Positions 1-4,520 of a DNA stretch of 7,326 nucleotides are shown here, in pieces. Source of the DNA: Methylohalomonas sp964522485 (GTDB lineage: Bacteria; Pseudomonadota; Gammaproteobacteria; Methylohalomonadales; Methylohalomonadaceae); the NCBI GenBank assembly GCA_964522485.1, contig CAZFUS010000102.1, forward strand, positions 1 through 7,326, in the 5' to 3' direction. The translations under genes were made by a program, and so were the position numbers. The notes under the pieces are model-generated. The model was not told the origin of the DNA. It ran no database searches and was given only the letters and a program-made list of their open reading frames with translations. The first letter of the stretch is position 1. Every line of letters starts with the position of its first letter.

Positions 1-1157
1 ATCGCGCCGGACACGCCCTTGATGATCAAATCCGCCGCCTCGTTCCAGCCCAGGTAACGCAGCATCATTTCCGCTGACAGAATCATCGAACCCGGATTGA
101 CACGATTCTTGCCCGCATGTCGGGGCGCGGTACCGTGAGTCGCCTCGAACACGGCGATACCGTCACCTATGTTGCCGCCTGGCGCGATACCGAGACCACC
201 AACCTGCGCGGCAAGGGCATCAGAGATGTAATCACCGTTCAGATTCAGGGTTGCAATCACATCGAACTCCTGCGGCTTGAGCAATATCTGCTGCAGGAAA
301 TTGTCGGCGATAACGTCCTTGATCAGGATATCGCCGCCTGTTCTCGGGTTGGGGAATTTGCACCATGGCCCCTCGCCAAGGATCTGGGCGCCGAATTCTT
401 CCCGCGCGATCTCATAGCCCCAGTTGCGAAAGGCGCCCTCCGTGTATTTCATGATGTTGCCCTTGTGCACCAGCGTCACCGATTTGTGGTCGTTGTCGAT
501 GGCATACTTGATAGCCTTGCGTACCAGCCGCTTGCTACCCTCACTGGATACGGGCTTGATGCCGAGACCGGAACTGTCCGGAAAACGAATGCCGGTAACA
601 CCCATATCTTTCTGCAGGAAACTGATGAGCTTCCGTACCTCGGCACTGCCCGCCGGCCACTCGATACCGGCATAAATGTCTTCGGTATTCTCGCGGAACA
701 CGACCATATGGGTGTGGGCCGAATCCTTCATCGGCGTCGGTGTCCCGGAAAAATAGCGGATAGGACGCACGCAGGCATACAGATCGAGGTCCTGGCGGAT
801 GGCGACATTCAGAGAACGCATACCCTCGCCTACCGGGGTGGTCAGCGGTCCCTTGATCGAAACCAGATAACGCTGCATGGCATCAAGCGACTCATCCGGC
901 AGCCACTGGTCATTGCCATACAGCTTGACCGCCAGCTCACCGGCATAGATTTCCATCCAGGCGATACTGCGCTGACGCTGGTAGGCCCTGGTCACTGCGG
1001 CATCGACAACCCGCCGCATCACGGGCGCGACATCGATGCCGATACCATCGCCCTGCACATAACCGACGATAGGACGTTCAGGTACATTCAGCGTACCGTC
1101 ATTGTTGAGCTTGATGCGTTCTCCCGTGGCGGGAATCGATATCTTGTCGTAGGCCAT
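1..1157 (-). CDS. icd: NADP-type isocitrate dehydrogenase, 3' end beyond window (partial)
   Basis: Oxidatively decarboxylates isocitrate to 2-oxoglutarate in the TCA cycle; a cytoplasmic homodimer. I translated 385 codons on the minus strand. They align by eye along their length with E. coli Icd (416 aa), so roughly the last 30 residues lie past the left edge. Visible landmarks are LNVPERPI near residue 23, GDGIGIDV 36-43, IKGPLTTPVG 101-110, the substrate loop RSLNVAIRQ 114-122 (Ser115, Asn117, Arg121), Arg131, Arg155, Tyr162, Lys232 in VHKGNIMK, and metal ligands Asp285, Asp309 and Asp313. Ser115 matches the serine phosphorylated by AceK in enteric bacteria, so that control is possible but not shown. 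At the cofactor-selecting positions, Arg346-His347 replace E. coli Lys344-Tyr345; this is still basic, unlike the Asp of NAD-specific forms, so NADP use is expected. The start at 1157 is chosen over an in-frame ATG at 1163 because AAGGGAG (1172-1166) sits 8 bases before 1157 but only 2 before 1163. Confidence 0.97.
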   Translation of the reverse strand, partial: MAYDKISIPATGERIKLNNDGTLNVPERPIVGYVQGDGIGIDVAPVMRRVVDAAVTRAYQRQRSIAWMEIYAGELAVKLYGNDQWLPDESLDAMQRYLVSIKGPLTTPVGEGMRSLNVAIRQDLDLYACVRPIRYFSGTPTPMKDSAHTHMVVFRENTEDIYAGIEWPAGSAEVRKLISFLQKDMGVTGIRFPDSSGLGIKPVSSEGSKRLVRKAIKYAIDNDHKSVTLVHKGNIMKYTEGAFRNWGYEIAREEFGAQILGEGPWCKFPNPRTGGDILIKDVIADNFLQQILLKPQEFDVIATLNLNGDYISDALAAQVGGLGIAPGGNIGDGIAVFEATHGTAPRHAGKNRVNPGSMILSAEMMLRYLGWNEAADLIIKGVSGA

Positions 1158-1165
1158 GGCCATCA

Positions 1166-1172
1166 CTCCCTT
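1166..1172 (-). promoter_or_regulatory. icd ribosome binding site that decides the start
   Basis: AAGGGAG on the minus strand lies 8 bases upstream of the ATG at 1157 and 2 bases upstream of another in-frame ATG at 1163. The spacing favours the shorter form, beginning MAYDKISIPA. Confidence 0.7.
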
Positions 1173-1246
1173 CAGAATCGGAAGCATATAGAAATGACAC
1201 TCACACTGATGATTTTAGTGCTTCCCGGCGGGGCAGTCTGAGCCCG

Positions 1247-1267
1247 TCGATGAAATCTATTCATCGA
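1247..1267 (-). repeat. Perfect 8-bp inverted repeat in the icd leader
   Basis: Arms TCGATGAA (1247-1254) and TTCATCGA (1260-1267) are separated by five bases. The repeat lies about 90 bases before the icd start and just downstream of the predicted icd promoter. It could be a transcription-factor operator or a hairpin near the 5' end of the icd mRNA. The sequence does not say which. Confidence 0.55.
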
Positions 1268-1281
1268 GATGGTGAATGTTA

Positions 1282-1311
1282 TTACTAAACTGTAATGATT
1301 CTTATTGTCAA
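1282..1311 (-). promoter_or_regulatory. Candidate sigma-70 promoter for icd
   Basis: On the minus strand, a perfect -35 hexamer TTGACA (1311-1306) is followed after 18 bases by TAGTAA (1287-1282), a poor -10 with three of six consensus bases. The predicted transcript would start near 1275, giving a leader of about 115 bases that contains the inverted repeat at 1247-1267. The weak -10 suggests activator help or a different true promoter. Confidence 0.4.
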
Positions 1312-1562
1312 GACAGATCCGCCCGAAAGAGTTAGTGACTACTTTTACTGAAATCCAGTCAGATTCTTTCAAAACGGCCTGATTCAGTTTGCTCGATCGG
1401 CCTTAAACGCAATAATGGCGCGCATTTCATGGATTTCGAAAAAATCAAGTATCCTGCCGTAAGTTGCGCCTTTTAAGCCCGGCTAGAGCTAAAAAACCAA
1501 GTCAAAACTTGATTATTCCCTCTCAAGCCCTTATTTTAGAAACAATCGATTTAATACTACCG
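1312..1562. other. Intergenic stretch, no gene recognised
   Basis: AT-rich spacer between the divergent icd and betaine genes, with no credible coding sequence on either strand. It holds small inverted repeats: TGACT/AGTCA (1336-1340, 1357-1361), AATCAAGT/ACTTGATT (1443-1450, 1507-1514), CAAGT/ACTTG (1498-1502, 1507-1511) and CTTGA/TCAAG (1508-1512, 1523-1527). It also holds a possible -10 element TTTAAT at 1550-1555 for rightward transcription, with no good -35 at the proper distance. Confidence 0.5.
1550..1555 (+). promoter_or_regulatory. Possible distal -10 element for the betaine operon
   Basis: TTTAAT matches five of six bases of TATAAT, but nothing resembling TTGACA lies 16-18 bases upstream. 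If used, the transcript would begin near 1562 and carry a leader of about 260 bases containing all the stem-loops described below. Low confidence. Confidence 0.2.
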
Positions 1563-1575
1563 ACACCGCGGCACT

Positions 1576-1608
1576 ATGACTGACGGTGGAGGTGTTATGT
1601 CCGAGTGA
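1576..1608 (+). other. Ten-codon mini-ORF with three glycine codons, possible leader peptide
   Basis: ATG at 1576 reads MTDGGGVMSE and stops at TGA 1606-1608. The three consecutive glycine codons are GGT GGA GGT. A GGAGG at 1588-1592 within those codons lies four bases before an internal in-frame ATG at 1597, which would give only MSE. The ORF has no clear ribosome binding site for the first ATG. Its end overlaps the stem-loop at 1599-1614. The downstream enzyme uses glycine and SAM, which makes a substrate-sensing leader peptide thinkable, but so short an ORF can easily arise by chance. Confidence 0.12.
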
Positions 1609-1620
1609 TCGGACTATGCA

Positions 1621-1649
1621 CTGTTGTGATCAACTGATGTTCACAACAG
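1621..1649 (+). repeat. 9-bp perfect inverted repeat (stem-loop or operator)
   Basis: CTGTTGTGA (1621-1629) and TCACAACAG (1641-1649) are exact reverse complements around an 11-base centre. It is the longest perfect palindrome I found between the divergent genes. The arms contain TGTGA/TCACA as in a CRP site, but the spacing is 11 instead of 6, so CRP is unlikely. It could be an operator of another dimeric regulator, or an RNA hairpin if the transcript starts upstream. Confidence 0.55.
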
Positions 1650-1753
1650 CTAGGTGGTCGCACCCGTGCGATGCCGATCCAATTGCGCAGATTTCCCCAC
1701 GGGTCACCCCGCCAAGGCAGGGACTTTGACCTGCCCATATAAAATCAGAATAG

Positions 1754-1760
1754 CTATACC
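1754..1760 (+). promoter_or_regulatory. Possible stress-type (RpoS-like) -10 element
   Basis: CTATACC matches six of seven bases of the extended -10 CTATACT preferred by the general stress sigma factor. TTGACC at 1726-1731 resembles a -35 but lies 23 bases away, too far for a standard promoter. Osmotic induction of betaine synthesis would fit such a promoter. This is an inference from a short motif. Confidence 0.2.
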
Positions 1761-1811
1761 TTACCAGGAAGCGGTCAGGCGCGCGGACGTCGATCGCCAC
1801 GACGTCTAAAT

Positions 1812-1815
1812 GGAG
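1812..1815 (+). promoter_or_regulatory. Ribosome binding site deciding the first methyltransferase start
   Basis: GGAG is 9 bases before the ATG at 1825. A longer in-frame reading from ATG 1810 would overlap this motif and has no ribosome binding site of its own, so 1825 is preferred. It gives 268 residues, the length I recall for the halophile enzyme. Confidence 0.65.
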
Positions 1816-1824
1816 ATTGTATAT

Positions 1825-2631
1825 ATGAACGCAAAAGCCGAACAACTTTACGAAAATCCCGAAGAGGTGCGAAGTTCTGAATTCTACCAGGAGCAATACG
1901 AAAAGAGCTTTGCCGAAAAATGGGATGAACTCATCAACTGGGAAGCACGTGCCAAAAGCGAAGGCCGGTTCTTTATCGACCTCCTGAAGGAGCGGGGGAA
2001 GCACAAGATTCTCGACGTCGCTACCGGCACCGGCTTCCATTCCATCAGTCTGTTGGAAGAAGGTTTCAATGTCACCAGCGTCGACGGTAGTCCCGAAATG
2101 CTGGCGCAGGCATTCCGCAATGGTCGCAAACGCGGTCATATTCTCAGTACCGTACAGGCTGACTGGCGCTGGCTAAATAAGGATATCGACGGCAAATTCG
2201 ATGCTGTGATCTGCCTCGGCAATTCATTTACACATTTATTCTCGGAGCGTGCCCGCCGTAAGGCACTCGCCGAATTTTACGCCGCACTGCGTCACGACGG
2301 TATTCTGATCCTGGACCAGCGCAATTACGATCGGATTCTGGATGAAGGCTTCACCACCAAGCACAAATATTATTATTGCGGCGAGGGTGTAACCGCCGAA
2401 CCGGAGAGCATCAGCGAGGATCTGACCCGCTTCAAATATACCTTTCCGGATGGTTCCAAGCATTATCTGAACATGTTTCCGCTACGCAAGGATTATACCT
2501 GTCGCCTGATGACAGAAGTCGGCTTTCAGTACATCGAGACTTACGGCGATTTCAAGGATGAACACCCGAAAGGTGATGACCCCGATTTTTACATTCATGT
2601 GGCCGAGAAGTCTTACCACCCAGAAGATTAA
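1825..2631 (+). CDS. gsmt: Glycine/sarcosine N-methyltransferase (betaine synthesis, first enzyme)
   Basis: Methylates glycine to sarcosine and on to dimethylglycine with S-adenosylmethionine (SAM), the opening steps of betaine synthesis from glycine; cytoplasmic. The 268-residue product resembles, as far as I recall, the Halorhodospira halochloris enzyme from end to end. It is a class I methyltransferase: SAM motif I DVATGTG 64-70, the acidic end of strand 2 at Asp87 in VDGSPEM, QADWRWLN 111-118, CLGNSFTHLF 130-139, LDQRNYD 163-169 and NMFPLRKDYT 216-225. No signal peptide or membrane segment is present. The second methyltransferase follows after 21 bases, clearly as an operon, and gene order matches the known halophile pair. 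The start follows the ribosome binding site at 1812. Confusion with vertebrate-type GNMT is unlikely, given the motif pattern and the partner gene. Confidence 0.95.
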   Translation: MNAKAEQLYENPEEVRSSEFYQEQYEKSFAEKWDELINWEARAKSEGRFFIDLLKERGKHKILDVATGTGFHSISLLEEGFNVTSVDGSPEMLAQAFRNGRKRGHILSTVQADWRWLNKDIDGKFDAVICLGNSFTHLFSERARRKALAEFYAALRHDGILILDQRNYDRILDEGFTTKHKYYYCGEGVTAEPESISEDLTRFKYTFPDGSKHYLNMFPLRKDYTCRLMTEVGFQYIETYGDFKDEHPKGDDPDFYIHVAEKSYHPED

Positions 2632-2652
2632 GCAATAAGGATTCTGACCGAG

Positions 2653-3492
2653 ATGACGCAATATAAAGACGAGGCAACCAATACTGCCCGCGACTATTAC
2701 AACAGCGAGGATGCTGACAATTTCTATTTTCACGTCTGGGGCGGCGAGGATATTCATGTCGGACTGTATGATTCCGAGGACGAACCGATCCGGGATGCCA
2801 GCCGCCGCACTGTTGAGCGCATGGTCAGCAAGCTCGATAAAATCGACAAAGATAGCAAGATTCTCGACGTTGGGGCCGGCTATGGTGGTTCCATGCGTTA
2901 CATCGCCAAGCGATTCGGTTGCCATTGCGTCGCGCTCAATCTCAGCGAAGTGGAAAATGCGCGTGATCGTGATATGAATCGGGAACAGGGGCTGGCCGAT
3001 CTGATCGATGTTGTTGATGCCAGTTTCGAAAAAGTTGACTATCCCGACAGCACATTCGATGTGGTCTGGTCCCAGGATGCCATTCTGCACAGCGATCATC
3101 GTGACAGGGTGCTGGCGGAAGTCGTGCGGGTCCTGAAACCCGGTGGCGAATTCATCATGACCGATCCCATGCAGGCCGATGACTGTCCCGAAGGCGTGCT
3201 GGACCCGATTCTTAACCGGATACACCTCAACAGCCTGGGTTCACCCGGCTATTACATCAAAACCGCAAAGGATCTCGGCCTCCAGGATCTGGGTTTTGAG
3301 GACCATACTCATCAGCTGCCGCGTCATTACTCACGTGTCTATCAGACATTGTCTGAGCTTGAAGACGAGCTTGCCGACAGGGTCGTCAGCCGTGACTATA
3401 TCGAGCGCATGAAGGAAGGGCTGCAGCACTGGATAAACGGTGGTAACAGTGGTTACCTCGCCTGGGGTATTTTCCACTTTCGTAAACCCTGA
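2653..3492 (+). CDS. sdmt: Sarcosine/dimethylglycine N-methyltransferase (betaine synthesis, second enzyme)
   Basis: Methylates sarcosine to dimethylglycine and dimethylglycine to glycine betaine using SAM, completing the pathway begun by the upstream gene; cytoplasmic. At 279 residues it has the usual family length. Visible landmarks are NSEDADNFYFHVWGGEDIHVG 17-37 in the N-terminal cap, SAM motif I LDVGAGYGGS 71-80, ALNLSEVE 94-101 at strand 2, VWSQDAILHS 138-147, LKPGGEFIMTDPMQADDCPEG 161-181 (the post-motif strand typical of this subfamily), and EDHTHQLPRHY 216-226, whose aromatic and His residues probably help bind the methylated amine. The start is supported by AAGGA at 2637-2641, 11 bases upstream. 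The intrinsic terminator lies 25 bases after the stop. Confidence 0.96.
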   Translation: MTQYKDEATNTARDYYNSEDADNFYFHVWGGEDIHVGLYDSEDEPIRDASRRTVERMVSKLDKIDKDSKILDVGAGYGGSMRYIAKRFGCHCVALNLSEVENARDRDMNREQGLADLIDVVDASFEKVDYPDSTFDVVWSQDAILHSDHRDRVLAEVVRVLKPGGEFIMTDPMQADDCPEGVLDPILNRIHLNSLGSPGYYIKTAKDLGLQDLGFEDHTHQLPRHYSRVYQTLSELEDELADRVVSRDYIERMKEGLQHWINGGNSGYLAWGIFHFRKP

Positions 3493-3513
3493 TTGACGTC
3501 GTAGAATCAATCA
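3490..3513 (+). repeat. 7-bp inverted repeat overlapping the stop codon of the second methyltransferase
   Basis: TGATTGA (3490-3496, including the TGA stop) and TCAATCA (3507-3513) can form a stem with a 10-base loop, just before the terminator hairpin. It may stabilise the 3' end of the transcript, or be chance. Confidence 0.35.
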
Positions 3514-3516
3514 ATT

Positions 3517-3546
3517 GAGCCCGTTCATCATGAACGGGCTTTTTTA
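3517..3546 (+). terminator. Intrinsic terminator of the betaine operon
   Basis: A 10-bp perfect GC-rich stem, AGCCCGTTCA (3518-3527) with TGAACGGGCT (3531-3540), has a 3-base loop and is followed by a run of six T (3540-3545). It ends the two-gene betaine transcript and separates it from the next gene. Confidence 0.93.
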
Positions 3547-3550
3547 TATC

Positions 3551-3586
3551 AGGTCTGCCGGTCTGGACAACACGGCTGTCAGACCT
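3551..3586 (+). repeat. 7-bp inverted repeat around the VKOR promoter spacer
   Basis: AGGTCTG (3551-3557) and CAGACCT (3580-3586) are reverse complements. A second GGTCTG at 3560-3565 gives a closer alternative partner for CAGACC (3580-3585). The arms flank or overlap the predicted -35 and abut the -10, as expected for a repressor or activator site. No regulator is identified. Confidence 0.4.
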
Positions 3587-3594
3587 TATATACT
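3564..3594 (+). promoter_or_regulatory. Candidate sigma-70 promoter for the VKOR gene
   Basis: TGGACA (3564-3569, five of six consensus bases) is followed after 17 bases by TATATA (3587-3592); an overlapping TATACT lies at 3589-3594 with 19-base spacing. The transcript would start near 3600, about 30 bases before the ATG. The terminator just upstream supports an independent transcription unit. Confidence 0.55.
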
Positions 3595-3632
3595 GCGCCA
3601 CTACTCCAGGCTGAAAAACCAGGGCAGTCATC

Positions 3633-4520
3633 ATGGCAAAACCCCGACGCCGTAAGATTCGTAACAGACCGACACAGGGCAAACCGGCGGAACCCCGCCA
3701 GACTGGGCTTTCCCCGGACTGGTGGATCGTTGGTCCGGCTCTGGTCGGTATGTTGATCACCGGCTATCTCACCGGAGTATCCGGCTCGGGTGGCGATGTA
3801 ATTTTCTGCGCTGCCGGATCCGGTTGTGACATCGTTCAGCAAAGCCGCTGGTCGACCGTACTCGGTCTGCCAGTGGCGCTCTGGGGGTTTGCGCTTTATA
3901 CGCTGATCGCACTTGCTGCAGGTTTAATGAAACCGCAACTGCGACGCTGGAAACGTCTGTGGATGCTGACACTGATCAGTCTTGCCATCAGTCTTTATCT
4001 GACAATCGTCGGCATGGTGGTACTGGATGCCGTGTGTCTCTGGTGTCTCGCCTCGCTGGCTACCATAAGCACGATATTCGTCGTCATCGCTGTCAGGCGC
4101 CCGGAGTCGGCACCCGGGATGTCGTGGTCGAGATGGGGATTACACAGCGGCCTGCTGGCCCTGGCAGTAATCGCGGCTCTGCATATATATTACAGCGGCT
4201 TATTCCAACCGGCCGAAGATCCCAGACTCAGGGCGCTTGCCATTCATTTGCAGGAGACCGATGCGCGCTATTACGGAGCATTCTGGTGCCCGAACTGCCA
4301 GGCTCAGCATGAGTTATTTGGCGCCTCTTCAGAACGACTGCCCTATGTCGAATGCACACCTGCCGGTCGTAACGGCATGGTGTCATTCAGCTGTGTCAGC
4401 AAGGATATCAACGGCTATCCCACCTGGATCATTAATGGCAAGCGCTATCAGGGCCTGCTGCGGCCGGAGGAACTGGCACGTTATTCCGGCTTCGACTGGA
4501 ATAAAGACTATTCTGACTAA
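3633..4520 (+). CDS. VKOR-family disulfide oxidoreductase fused to a thioredoxin-like domain
   Basis: An inner-membrane enzyme that makes disulfide bonds: the VKOR domain reoxidises a thioredoxin-like partner and passes electrons to quinone, a role like DsbB. Of 295 residues, a basic cytoplasmic tail (1-28) is followed by membrane segments near 30-49, 78-98, 107-130, 136-154 and 168-187. The outer loop carries the shuttle cysteines Cys59 and Cys65, with Ser71 and GLPVALWG 78-85 as in the family. The active CxxC is Cys135-Cys138. The C-terminal domain (about 195-295) has a second CxxC in FWCPNC (Cys219, Cys222), extra Cys241 and Cys254, and a cis-proline motif YPTW 262-265; it should face the periplasm. 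The arrangement resembles cyanobacterial VKOR-thioredoxin fusions, so it may act without separate DsbA/DsbB. AGGG at 3621-3624 supports the start. Its end overlaps the convergent cation transporter gene by four bases. Confidence 0.93.
   Translation: MAKPRRRKIRNRPTQGKPAEPRQTGLSPDWWIVGPALVGMLITGYLTGVSGSGGDVIFCAAGSGCDIVQQSRWSTVLGLPVALWGFALYTLIALAAGLMKPQLRRWKRLWMLTLISLAISLYLTIVGMVVLDAVCLWCLASLATISTIFVVIAVRRPESAPGMSWSRWGLHSGLLALAVIAALHIYYSGLFQPAEDPRLRALAIHLQETDARYYGAFWCPNCQAQHELFGASSERLPYVECTPAGRNGMVSFSCVSKDINGYPTWIINGKRYQGLLRPEELARYSGFDWNKDYSD

Larger units (their letters stand above)
1563..1806 (+). promoter_or_regulatory. Densely structured leader or operator region before the betaine operon
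   Basis: At least five perfect stem-loops in tandem: GTCCGA/TCGGAC around a GTGA tetraloop (1599-1614); CTGTTGTGA/TCACAACAG with an 11-base loop (1621-1649); TCGCA/TGCGA with a 4-base loop (1658-1671); GGCAGG/CCTGCC with an 8-base loop (1716-1735); and GACGTC/GACGTC with a 9-base loop (1786-1806), ending 5 bases before the ribosome binding site. Alternative pairings exist: CACCG with CGGTG (1564-1568, 1584-1588) versus ACACC with GGTGT (1563-1567, 1591-1595), and GGTCA with TGACC (1702-1706, 1727-1731) competing with the fourth hairpin. No U-run terminator follows any hairpin. I compared it by memory with SAM-I, SAM-II, SAH and glycine riboswitch cores and found no match. It could be a cis-regulatory RNA or a cluster of DNA operators, depending on where transcription starts. 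Confidence 0.45.

Noticed and set aside
117..1241. Long plus-strand open frame of 374 codons opposite icd
   Set aside because: It is the antisense shadow of icd; the minus strand reads a near full-length Icd with all active-site residues.
1272..1310. Fur box near the icd promoter
   Set aside because: The AT-rich stretch has only loose resemblance to the 19-bp Fur consensus and lacks its symmetric hexamers.
1172..1372. Minus-strand open frame of 66 codons upstream of icd
   Set aside because: It covers the icd promoter and leader, has no recognisable ribosome binding site and unremarkable composition.
1621..1649. CRP binding site
   Set aside because: The TGTGA/TCACA half-sites are 11 bases apart in place of the 6 required.
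1616..1729. 37-codon plus-strand ORF starting MHCCDQLMF in the leader
   Set aside because: No ribosome binding site at proper spacing, and it lies across three stem-loops; most likely fortuitous.
1563..1806. Glycine, SAM-I, SAM-II or SAH riboswitch
   Set aside because: The conserved core sequences of these classes, as I remember them, are not found; only the general stem-loop richness is shared.
1810..1824. Earlier ATG for the first methyltransferase adding MEIVY
   Set aside because: This ATG overlaps the ribosome binding site that serves the ATG at 1825, and 268 residues from 1825 is the length recalled for the family.
1630..2139. Minus-strand open frame of 169 codons
   Set aside because: It runs antisense through the first methyltransferase and the hairpin region, with no family resemblance or ribosome binding site that I can see.
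2482..3225. Minus-strand open frame of 247 codons across the methyltransferases
   Set aside because: Shadow of the second methyltransferase; no recognisable domain, and the plus strand is clearly coding.
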